From: Strigamia acuminata
Taxonomy: Eukaryota > Arthropoda > Chilopoda > Geophilomorpha > Linotaeniidae
Direction: 5' to 3'
Assembly (NCBI GenBank): GCA_949358305.1
Contig: OX442314.1
Span: 19,151,060-19,215,059, forward strand
DNA length: 64,000 nucleotides
Positions within the stretch are counted from its first letter, which is position 1. Each line of letters opens with the position of its first letter. Positions 31,396 to 40,320 of this stretch are shown one piece after another. Below the pieces are notes generated by a model. It saw only the letters and a list, made by a program, of their open reading frames with translations. It was not told the DNA's origin and ran no database searches. The position numbers were made by a program, and so were the translations under genes.

Positions 31396-33386
31396 TGTGA
31401 CGGTGACGACCACAACTCCTATCGCATGATAGTACCGGGTATAAGTCGCGCAAATAGTGAATAAAATACGAGATAATAAAGACAACAGAGTTTCTCAAAA
31501 CGTGACATTTATTGGTTTTATCCAATACAATCAATTACTAAAGTTATACAAATTCTAATGCCGACATTTGGCAAGTTAATTTACAAGTTAAACTATACAA
31601 ATAAATCGGCCAAATGGCCCTAAAATAATAACATTACGGTTATTGGTGATCCGGGGTTCGGGAACGGCAAAACGCCCGCTCGACCGAGTTAAAGATGTCA
31701 TCTACGCGTAGCCGGGCTGGCTGTGTCCTCGCGGCTTCCGTCGGCGCTCCGTAATCGTGAAACTGGTTCCTTCGCGTTCCTTCGCGTTCCAGGTTCGTAT
31801 ATCGTGTAATGGTCCGTGTAATGCTTCTTGGTTCGATCCGAGAGGTGCGGTTGACTTTTAACTGCACCGCCACAACTAGGGTTGGAAATTGGTAATGAAT
31901 AAATGAAGTCATTTATTCTTCAAGGTTCCACTTCTGAATTATAATTAATTCGGGATGTTGTGAGTTTAATAAATTGGCAGTGGCTACGTTCATGTCCGAC
32001 ATGAACGTATTATTTTCATGACGCGCTGTGATTGGCTGAGATCTATTCATGTCGGTTCGTTTCCTCAACGTAATTTTTCTCAAATTCAATGTTTTCGAGG
32101 TTTTAGCTTCTTTTTTTCTTACAAGGGGGGTCGTAGCCCCCCCTTGACCCCCCCAGACCTAACCTTATCCGTTTTTAGCAAAGTTGACAAAATGAGGATT
32201 TTTATCAATGTATTTCAATGCATCTCTCAACCAATCACAGCGCGTCATGAAAATAATACGTTCACGTCGGACATGAACGTAGCCACTTCGTAATAAATTA
32301 ACTCAATAAATTGTATTCAATTTATTGTTACGAATTTGATTCGTCATATGGTGAAACAAGTCTCGTGACTTGCTTCGATTGTTAACTTGTTGCCAAGTTT
32401 AAACAATTAATGTTTATTATCAACTACAAAATAAATTAGGGTTAAAACATCGCAACACACAATTGCCGTCAAAGTTCGCCTTGCTGAGCAGAACAGTATC
32501 GCGCGTGCCCTAAATAACAGTGCGGTGAGAGACGGCACTGGTATTCAGGGGGATATAGCCCGCAGTTCTGCACAACAGAATTAATCACCCGAGATACTAC
32601 TCATAAGTAGACTGCTTTGGCACCATCACCGAAGAGATATAACATTCCCAAACACATAGTGCTACTGGCGGTAACTGCATGTTTTGCATGCAGACTGCTT
32701 TGGCACCATCAGGTGATGGAGACAATCTCTTGCAGTAACAGTGCTACTGACGGTTACTAAATACTTTGGTATCACACGTGATTCTATTGTCCGACCACGA
32801 GGATACTTATGCGGGAGGCTTTCTCCTCGGCAAGACCGTTTGACGGAAACATGAATAGTCCGAACTTCGCCTTCAGTTGACGGGGGTTGCATGGCTCAGC
32901 AGAGCCATGCTATGCATGGTCCGGTAGGACCATGCCCTGAGTAAGAAACAGTTATTTGACATGCGGAACATACCAAATAACCAGAAATCAAGAACTAACT
33001 TAACTTCCTGTTGTCAGGGAGTTTTATACTCGGTGGGATTAGGTTCCACCAATCTCGTATCGCAGGAAGTGGATACGGAGATGCAAATTGGGATTATGCT
33101 AATCTTTTAGCATAAACCGGAACTGGATACCGGGGACAGGAAATGGATACACAGAACGGAAATACATTCTGAAAATGGGTTTCGTGTCGCGTACCCGTGA
33201 TAAAGCAAGAATACCTGCTTTATCTTATTGAATATTGATAATATAACTTTATATTATCGATTTAGATTACATTTATTCGTAACAAACATAATAATATGTT
33301 TGTGAACTATTTCTGCGGAGAATAGGAAGTTCGAGGTTGAATTTGCCGCTAGTACTAGTGGCGCCATCTATTGCTAATTTGTCACA
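31396..33386 (-). repeat. E2 3' LTR (with MITE)
   Basis: 1,991 bp including a 315-bp MITE and its 9-bp duplication. Without these it is about 1,667 bp against 1,646 for the other copy, which has two small deletions. Ends are TGTGACGG and GTCACA, like E1. Two perfect 9-bp hairpins with 4-nt loops lie side by side at 32889-32910 and 32914-32935. Confidence 0.92.
31976..32290. mobile_element. 315-bp MITE with long inverted repeats and 9-bp target duplication
   Basis: The ends form inverted repeats of more than 50 bp (left GGCAGTGGCTACGTTCATGT, right reversed CGAAGTGGCTACGTTCACGT-like with few differences). TAATAAATT flanks both sides (31967-31975 and 32291-32299), and the other E2 LTR has that sequence once without the insert. 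A 9-bp duplication and long inverted repeats suggest a Mutator-like element. A diverged, inverted relative is at 59748-60048. No protein is encoded. Confidence 0.88.
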
Positions 33387-33397
33387 CATCCCCCTTA
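33387..33397 (-). other. E2 polypurine tract
   Basis: On the minus strand TTAAGGGGGATG lies directly before the 3' LTR, in the position used to prime plus-strand DNA synthesis. Confidence 0.7.
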
Positions 33398-33749
33398 ATA
33401 ACTAAACATATACTCTTATATTTTATGTTATTCTTTAGGAATATCATTTGTGTCAAATTCATCCATATTAATAAATATTTTATTTCCTAATATTTATAAG
33501 GTCCATGAGTGTTTTAATAAACATGTTCTTATCTTTTAGGATGCTCAAAAATTGTTTTTATTTTTTCCTTACAGAGACGGTTATAAAAAATAATTTGGTT
33601 ATTAAAAAAATAAACATGAAAGTCATTCTCTTATATCGAAGAAGCACTTCTTACAAAAATCTTAGTTAAAGAAATTTTCGGTTACATATTATATTCTTTT
33701 ATCACAGAACACACAAACAAACTGCTAATTTTCTAAATTTGAACACAGC
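33398..33749. other. E2 3' untranslated region after ORF3
   Basis: AT-rich, with no supported frame. Confidence 0.5.
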
Positions 33750-35360
33750 TTAATCTTGACCTTTTTCGGTCTCCGTGGCGGGCTTTTGCCTATCCTTCGA
33801 AGAGGAACTTTTGCCACGTTTTTTGACGGGAAGAGGTTCTTCCGGTTGCCTGTCTATGAAGAAAGTAGTGGTCGCAACAACTTCCGTGGCGATGGGGGAC
33901 TTGGATGCCTTATCATTCGATTCAGGCTGATCAGTCGATCCGTCTTCTTCATCGATCATCTTTTTGAGATCTTCATAGATGTCAATTACCGGGGGCAAAA
34001 CCAGGATCCAGCCTTCGCATATTTGATTTTTCATCTCATCTGCGATTTTTCCCACAAGCAGATTCCAAAGGTGCTCCAAAATGTTGAAGCCCTCAACGCG
34101 ACGTGGATTCAAGATCATTTGCATGATCCTGGTCACATATCCTACTGTGATTTGATCTGGTAGACCCGTAATCAATTGACGAGAGATTATAATTGCAAGT
34201 CGAGCTACGATGGGGTAGTAGTACTCGACCTCCCAAACGAATAACTGTCCTATCTTGGTGTTCGGAGGAACTTGGTAAGGTTCAATTAAGAATTCGTTTG
34301 AAATTCCGTGTTCCACAACGTTTGGCATGGGGACTAATGCGGCTTCTTCCGTTTGGGTCGCATTATCTACGCAGACAATACTTGGCATTTTTTCCAAACC
34401 CATTTGTAGGCCAAGGGGCGTTCTTCGCGAATTCATAAATTCAGGATCCTCGTACACAGCTTTGTCATCGTTGGATAATAAAGCTTTACAAAGGTGGCAG
34501 GTTGCCCATTTTCGGGGTTCTGGATCGAACAACCCTTTAATCACGAACGAAACAAACTTTGGGTTCCAGGGTTGGATTTTTAATCGTCGTTTCGTTCCGA
34601 GGCAATTCCCGCACGATGCCAAATGGCATCCGGTCCCGGAGCCGGACATCCAGCCGACCTCGAAACAGAAAGGGCACGGTATTTCGCCCTTCGCGAGCTC
34701 CAAATTGTCGTGTGGAATTCCCAATTCCAAGTCGCGATTGCAGGCGGCTTTTCGACGCAGTGCCTTTTCTTGCTTACTCGCTGCTCTTTGTTGAGCGGTC
34801 ATCGGTTGTAGTTTGGGTGCTCTAGTGGACACAAACGTACGGTTTCCTCTAGCAGTATTATTTCTAGGGGTATATACTACTTCGCGTGAAGTCGTGGGTG
34901 GCGGCGAGTCGTAATGAACGTACTCTCGCTGTTTGCGTTTGTTGTCTTGGTGGCGATTTCCCTCGGGATTTCAATTCGCCTCTAATTTGACAATCTCGTC
35001 CAGACTTCTCTCATGAGAGGTCGATGAATCTTCCATTCGACTCGTACCCGGTTTATGGATCGACTGTAAAGGATGGCTTTTGGAAAAACTGTCCTTTTTT
35101 GGTATAATAAAGGTTTCCTGGGTAACTTCCATCGCCGTTTTGGGTACAGTCGTTTTTGGGCGAATTTCCTTTGGGAGGGCATCTGGGTTGTTTCGGGCCC
35201 AGGTTAATATGTCCCATCCTTTTTGGTCGAGCACAATAGGAGTGTTTGGCGCTCCCGGGATCGTTACGATGGTCGGGTTGACCGTGGGCGTAATTTCTTC
35301 CTCTGAAGAGCTCGACTGAATCACAATTCGCCGCTTTTTAATCGGTATCTTCTTGACCAT
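33750..35360 (-). CDS. E2 ORF3, unknown Cys/His protein, one in-frame TGA
   Basis: Starting at the ATG 35360 the frame is open for 129 codons, meets a TGA (34971-34973), and continues in the same frame for 406 more codons to 33750. The first part has a basic KKRR cluster, an SSSSEEE acidic stretch and a GWDILTWARNNP segment. The second part has CPFC ... CH ... CGNC (Cys53, Cys56, Cys69/His70, Cys74, Cys77 counted from 34832) and a later CHLC, suggesting zinc binding, then a predicted helical region and a charged tail with KKRGKSSSSKDR. No signal peptide or membrane segment is seen, so it is not an obvious envelope protein although it occupies that position. A splice-acceptor-like sequence ends 4 nt before the ATG. 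I recognise no family. Confidence 0.7.
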
Positions 35361-35952
35361 AATTCTACAAATATAGAAAACGTCTTAGTTTTATTTGCAA
35401 TACTTTTGTATGCGCGCGCCCTCTATTGAGAAAACGCGTAACTGAATTTACGAATTTTATAATTATAATTCGTTATAACTTTATGCTTTCGTGTATTGAT
35501 AATTTTATCGAACTTACGAAAATGTCCTGCTTCCTTTAGAAGCGTAGCTTGTAGAATTATAAGTGTAGTCGCCTCGACGACAACTTGGAGTTTAGAGCAC
35601 GTGGCTTTCAAATCCTCCGCCGCTAATAAACGAATTCCGCTGGTCCGTATTTCTTCGAACATTCAAAGAAATTTCATGATATATATATATAACTTTATAT
35701 GCATAATCATAATACCTGTATTTGCTGATTAATAGCTAACAATGTCAACGCGTTTGACCGTGATTTTTGTTGAATTCGACGAAGTTCTTCTTCTCTCACG
35801 TGTGTGTTAGAAGACTGAATATAGAACGAATCTTTTACTCTCCACCCGGGGTCGTACTTTATCAGGTGACTTCGCGAATTTCGATTTGAATATTCAGTAT
35901 CTGAATTAAAATCAATATCTTTTTAGAATATTCTTTTTATATTTAGAGTCGT
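35361..35952 (-). other. E2 pol-ORF3 spacer with splice-like signals and two short open frames
   Basis: After the pol stop an acceptor-like TTTTAATTCAG ends at 35901 and is followed by 61 open codons (35900-35716) ending at CAG/GTATTA, a donor-like sequence. A second frame starts with ATG at 35662 and reaches a consensus donor GTAAGT at 35517. The ORF3 acceptor lies at 35365-35366. I could not make all three blocks join in one phase, so a multi-exon transcript is possible but unproven. Confidence 0.4.
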
Positions 35953-38232
35953 TTAACGACGTTCTTGAATCATCTGCACAAAATCCGTAGTATATTTTGG
36001 ATTTGGTTTCGAAGTTCTTTTCGGTCTCGAGATTATCTCCGGAAGGTCAGCTGTTCGCTTCCGTTTATTTGAGTTATTACTTCGTGGGTCGATAATCTCG
36101 TCTCCATTTTCATTTGAGGTAGGAATTATTCTTTCTTCTTGTTCAAGACTTTCTTGAGGAAGTTCTTCCATATCTTTTTCAAGATTTTCACGAGGGGTTT
36201 CTTCCATATCTTGATTATCTAATTCTTGTGAATTAGATTCGTTAAATTCGGAATTTGATGACATCCAATCAGGATTTGGATGATCTTCCAGCTTTCCTTT
36301 TTTCTGACCCAGAGTCCATGTCTCAATTGGGTACGAAGGGATATACGGGGTGAGGTTGTCCGTATTTATTGATGGTTCGATTGAATCATCTAATAATTTT
36401 CGTAAGGTGTACGCACCTCCTGTTAATACGGCCGTGATTTCCCACGGTCCGTCTCGTTTTTCCGCAAATCCTTTAGTAATACCTTTGTCTTGATTGGAAA
36501 GAATATGCATATTCTTCCAGACTAAATCACCTACTTCATATTTGCAAATATGAAATTTATTGCGATGAATTCTGTCGTGTTTCTCGTAATTTAGTTGGAT
36601 TCTACGGTGCATTTCTTGGTGTGCTCTCCGTAAAATTCCGAGTAAATTAAACACGAATTCCTCAGGGTTATTTTTATCGAATTTATTCGCATGTTGAATA
36701 ATTCGCGGGTCGAAAGGTAGTGTTACAATTCTTCCCGTATTCAATAAAAATGGCGTCGATCCGGTTGCTTCGGATTTTGCCGTTCTGGATGCAAATGCAA
36801 ATTCATTCAGAAATCGTGGCCAGTGAGAGGGCACGTCAGAATAAATCGCAAGCATTATTTTGATATCTCTGTTTGCCCGTTCTGTGGGGTTGGCCTGAGC
36901 ATGGTAAGGACTTATATGAGCCATTTTAATGTTATGTCTTTTACAGAAACCCTCGTAGATGGTGGATACGAACTGTTTTCCATTATCACTGATAATTTTC
37001 TTGGGGTATCCCCATCTATGTACGATATCACCCAACTTTGTTATAATTGCTTCACTTGAAGCTTTGCTTAATGGAGCTAATTCTACCCATTTGGTACATT
37101 GATCAATTCCTACTAAAATATATTTATGTTGGTATTGACCAGCAGGTTTGGGACCCATAAAGTCTAAACAAAGAACTTCCCATGGCTGTGCCATATTGTG
37201 AGGAGTATAACTCGCTCTGTGTTTGCGGTGTTGACTAGGTTTGTATTGTTGGCAATGAACACAACTACGAACATAATTACACGTGTCTTTGCTCATTTTA
37301 GGCCAATAATAGATGAGTTTCGCTCGTTCGAGCGTTTTACTCATCCCCGCGTGTCCACTTAACGGATGTCCGTGGCATGCGAACAACACTCGTCGTACTA
37401 AAGAAGGTGGAATCACCGCTTTAAATCCGTTGCCGGAATCATTTAATTCTTCTTCAAATGTTGGTTTGAAGAAGATTAACATTTCAGAATCATTACTATT
37501 CTCATCTTCATTATCATGATTTTCTTTGAAATCTAGTTGGTAGCCTTTGATGTCTTTCATCCATCGCTTTGTTTTCTTATTTTTTCTTTGCTCAACTTCA
37601 TCTAATTTTAGATGAGTTATTATTTTTCTACATTCATAATCTTTGAGCTGAGCTTCGATGATTTCTGCTCTGGTAGGAGGAACTATACTTAGTACTTCGG
37701 TTAAAGCACTAAATAAAGTTTCTGGTTCTACATGACCTTTCTCCCCCTTTTCCAAAGAATTATTTAATTTTTTGGAATAATCAAACTTTACTGACACGTT
37801 TGTTAAGAACTGACAGGGTTTTGGTTCTTCTCTACGGGTAACTTCTTTATTTCCGTCCCATTCGGGCCAGAATTGAGTTATTTCCGTGGGTTCGATATAA
37901 TCATCCTTCGGAATGTCTTCAATACTCAAAGGAGCTCTTGAAAATGCGTCTGCGACTTGATTTTGAGTACCACGACGATACTTAATTTTAAAGGCGCCGC
38001 ATTGCAGTTTAATTGCCCATCGGCCAAAACGACCAGAAGGTTCTGGCGTTCCCATTAGCCATTTTAATGCTTCTGCATCTGACTCCAAGGTGAATGACGT
38101 GTATTCTATGTAGGGTCGGAAACGTTCTACAGCCCATACTACAGCTAGACACTCTAGTTCGGGAGTAGTGTAACGTTGCTCGGCTCCTCGAAGTACGCGA
38201 CTAGCGTAAGCTACGGGTCTTGGAGTTTTAAT
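35953..38232 (-). CDS. E2 pol, RNase H C-terminal part and integrase
   Basis: This follows the TAG at 38233-38235 in the same frame. It begins inside RNase H (PVAYASRVL, ELECLAVVWAVERF, ESDAEALKWLMG) and continues into integrase with the HHCC region (CHGHPLSGHAGMSKT ... CVHC), Asp in CLDFMGP, Asp in IISDNGKQF and Glu in NPTERANR. The C-terminal domain has the GPWEITAVLTGGAYTLRKL block and a long acidic, hydrophilic tail ending in a basic RPKRTSKPNPKY segment. Integrase inserts the cDNA. The tail is absent from E1. Only the single TAG separates this from the RT part, so one substitution explains the break. Confidence 0.9.
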   Translation of the reverse strand: MKTPRPVAYASRVLRGAEQRYTTPELECLAVVWAVERFRPYIEYTSFTLESDAEALKWLMGTPEPSGRFGRWAIKLQCGAFKIKYRRGTQNQVADAFSRAPLSIEDIPKDDYIEPTEITQFWPEWDGNKEVTRREEPKPCQFLTNVSVKFDYSKKLNNSLEKGEKGHVEPETLFSALTEVLSIVPPTRAEIIEAQLKDYECRKIITHLKLDEVEQRKNKKTKRWMKDIKGYQLDFKENHDNEDENSNDSEMLIFFKPTFEEELNDSGNGFKAVIPPSLVRRVLFACHGHPLSGHAGMSKTLERAKLIYYWPKMSKDTCNYVRSCVHCQQYKPSQHRKHRASYTPHNMAQPWEVLCLDFMGPKPAGQYQHKYILVGIDQCTKWVELAPLSKASSEAIITKLGDIVHRWGYPKKIISDNGKQFVSTIYEGFCKRHNIKMAHISPYHAQANPTERANRDIKIMLAIYSDVPSHWPRFLNEFAFASRTAKSEATGSTPFLLNTGRIVTLPFDPRIIQHANKFDKNNPEEFVFNLLGILRRAHQEMHRRIQLNYEKHDRIHRNKFHICKYEVGDLVWKNMHILSNQDKGITKGFAEKRDGPWEITAVLTGGAYTLRKLLDDSIEPSINTDNLTPYIPSYPIETWTLGQKKGKLEDHPNPDWMSSNSEFNESNSQELDNQDMEETPRENLEKDMEELPQESLEQEERIIPTSNENGDEIIDPRSNNSNKRKRTADLPEIISRPKRTSKPNPKYTTDFVQMIQERR

Positions 38233-40314
38233 CTATTTGTCCTTGTATTTGTCAAGAAAATCCACATCTTGGCATAACACCGCTCCTAATCCTGAATGTG
38301 AAGCGTCTGTTAGAATCACAAAGGGTTCGAGCATGTTAGGCATTAACAAAACTTGAGTTTCGTCGCATAAGATGTCTTTAATTCTTTCGAAAGCGTCTAT
38401 TTGCTCTTGTCCCCAGACAAAGGTTGCTTTCTCATGCATTATGCTAGTCAGTGGAGTAGCAATTTCACCGTGGTTAGGAATAAACTTCCTAAAGAAATTT
38501 GCCAACCCGTGAAACCTTTGAACATCTTTCGATGTTTTTGGGGTTGGAAATTTTCTTACTGACGCGATTTTGTCAGGATCCGGGGCCAATCCATTCGGGG
38601 TGATTAAGTGTCCCAGAAATTTTAGCGTAGTTCTGCCGAACTTAGACTTTTCTTTATTTACGGACAAGTTTGCTTTGTCTAGTCGTTCTAAGACATCTTT
38701 AATGTGACCAAGATGTTGGTCCCAGGTCTGAGAAAAGATAATTACATCGTCTAAATAGACTAATGCGTGTTTATATAACGCTTCACCCATGACTTGTTCC
38801 ATTAGGGCTTGAAAGGTACAAGGCGCGTTACATAACCCAAATGGCATACGTACAAATTGATAGTTGCCTTTCGGAGTATAGAAAGCAGTTTTCTGCTTAT
38901 CTTCGTCTTCCATCTCTACTTGATAATATCCTTTTGTAAGGTCAAGTGAGGTGAAGTATTTTGCCTGATTAGTATTGTGCATGAGCAAATCAATACTGGG
39001 CATTTGGATTGCATTGATTTCGGTGATCGCATTTAGCCATCGGTAATCAATACATAACCTATATGTGCCATTTGGTTTGGCAACTATTACGGGATAACTT
39101 ATGTAAGGTCCCGTAGATTTCTCAATGAGATTCTCTGCTTCTAGCTCTTCAACTTGTTTAGTCATAATCGCAATTTTAGCTGGATTGTACATGCGAAACG
39201 GTTGTTTTTTCCATTTCGCGTCCTTTTTAAACGTAATTTTATGCTTAGCAAGGTTCGTACAACCAACTTTGTCCCGAAAGACGTGCTTGATTCCGGAAAT
39301 TACTTCTAGTAATTTGGTCTTTTCCTCGTCGGAGCAATCACAATCTTTCACCAACAATTCTTCCCAATTGTCGGGTGTATGAGTGACTGTTCCGTCGTCT
39401 TTTAGTGTGCGTAACCTCGCTAGACTGTCATTAAATTCGTTATCTACGTAAGGCGCAGTCCAACCAGGTTTGTTGTCACAATCAAATACAGCTCGTGCTG
39501 GATTTAAATTAATTGTTGTACGACGCATAAAATTGTGTCCTAAAATTAGGCCACACACATTTCGGTCTAAAATGATGAAATTCATTGGAGTGAATTCTAC
39601 TCCATCTGCCCATTGAACACAAAGGGTTATTTGTCCTAGCGGGATATGAGTTATACCGACGGCACAAACTTTCATATTTCGTGGACAATCTTGAATGAAG
39701 TCAGGGGAGGCACAAGTACTATCAAGTAATTGTAATCCAATAAAACATTGGGTGGCTCCTGAATCCATTAAAGCATTGTAGGTGAGTCCACCTATTGTTA
39801 TTCTCATTCGGGGGTCGTCGATACTGTTTCCCAAACGTTTGATGTGTTCAACTACTTCAGCTCTCTTGAGCTGATGTTCTTTGACATATTTACGAAGTCT
39901 ATGATGTCTAGATAATTTTGAGGAGATATCTAAATTTTCCATCATTGCCTCCAAACTTTCGCATACTCCTCCACTAGAACTAGTGGTTTCCTCTCGAACA
40001 GGAGGATTTATAGCGTTTTCGATTATTGCATTCAAGGACTCTCGCCAAGATTCGTCCCCCTTATCCGCAGGAAAGAGGTCGTCATCGAATGATGTAAATG
40101 GATTTTCGGTCTCTTCCATCGAAAAAGGAGTGTTGGGATAAGGTTCCTTAAATACATACTTTGGATTCCTTTTCTTAGTTTTACGATTAGGTCGTTTAAT
40201 TTCCTCATCTTGAATTACTAATTTATTCAGAGTTTCGTTTAGAACATTTTCTATTTCTGAGGACAATGTACTACTCTGGTTTTTTAGGGGGTTTTCGGTA
40301 ACCCCCTCTATTAG
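38233..40314 (-). CDS. E2 pol, protease, reverse transcriptase and RNase H start
   Basis: Read from the slippery site in the -1 frame. The aspartic protease has DSGAT (about residue 168 counted from 40266) and FIILDRNVCGLILGHNFM. RT motifs are RLCIDYRWLN, FTSLDLTKGY, FGLCNAPCTFQ and YLDD. RNase H begins with TDASHSGLGAVL and is cut by a TAG at 38233-38235, between KDK and the conserved PVAYASR block. The homologous frame in E1 is open at this point, which marks it as a nonsense change and not a natural end. Confidence 0.92.
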   Translation of the reverse strand, partial: LIEGVTENPLKNQSSTLSSEIENVLNETLNKLVIQDEEIKRPNRKTKKRNPKYVFKEPYPNTPFSMEETENPFTSFDDDLFPADKGDESWRESLNAIIENAINPPVREETTSSSGGVCESLEAMMENLDISSKLSRHHRLRKYVKEHQLKRAEVVEHIKRLGNSIDDPRMRITIGGLTYNALMDSGATQCFIGLQLLDSTCASPDFIQDCPRNMKVCAVGITHIPLGQITLCVQWADGVEFTPMNFIILDRNVCGLILGHNFMRRTTINLNPARAVFDCDNKPGWTAPYVDNEFNDSLARLRTLKDDGTVTHTPDNWEELLVKDCDCSDEEKTKLLEVISGIKHVFRDKVGCTNLAKHKITFKKDAKWKKQPFRMYNPAKIAIMTKQVEELEAENLIEKSTGPYISYPVIVAKPNGTYRLCIDYRWLNAITEINAIQMPSIDLLMHNTNQAKYFTSLDLTKGYYQVEMEDEDKQKTAFYTPKGNYQFVRMPFGLCNAPCTFQALMEQVMGEALYKHALVYLDDVIIFSQTWDQHLGHIKDVLERLDKANLSVNKEKSKFGRTTLKFLGHLITPNGLAPDPDKIASVRKFPTPKTSKDVQRFHGLANFFRKFIPNHGEIATPLTSIMHEKATFVWGQEQIDAFERIKDILCDETQVLLMPNMLEPFVILTDASHSGLGAVLCQDVDFLDKYKDK

Positions 40315-40320
40315 TTTTTT
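40286..40320 (-). promoter_or_regulatory. E2 -1 ribosomal frameshift site
   Basis: On the minus strand A AAA AAC (40320-40314) is directly followed by the gag TAA. After a 6-nt spacer an 8-bp hairpin pairs AGGGGGTT (40307-40300) with AACCCCCT (40293-40286) around a 6-nt loop. The design matches E1 although the surrounding sequence differs, which supports function. Confidence 0.87.

Noticed and set aside
31640-31912. 90-codon minus-strand frame in both E2 LTRs (also 43473-43745)
   Set aside because: Duplicated by the LTR structure. The product has no recognisable domain, and non-coding LTR sequence is sufficient as an explanation.
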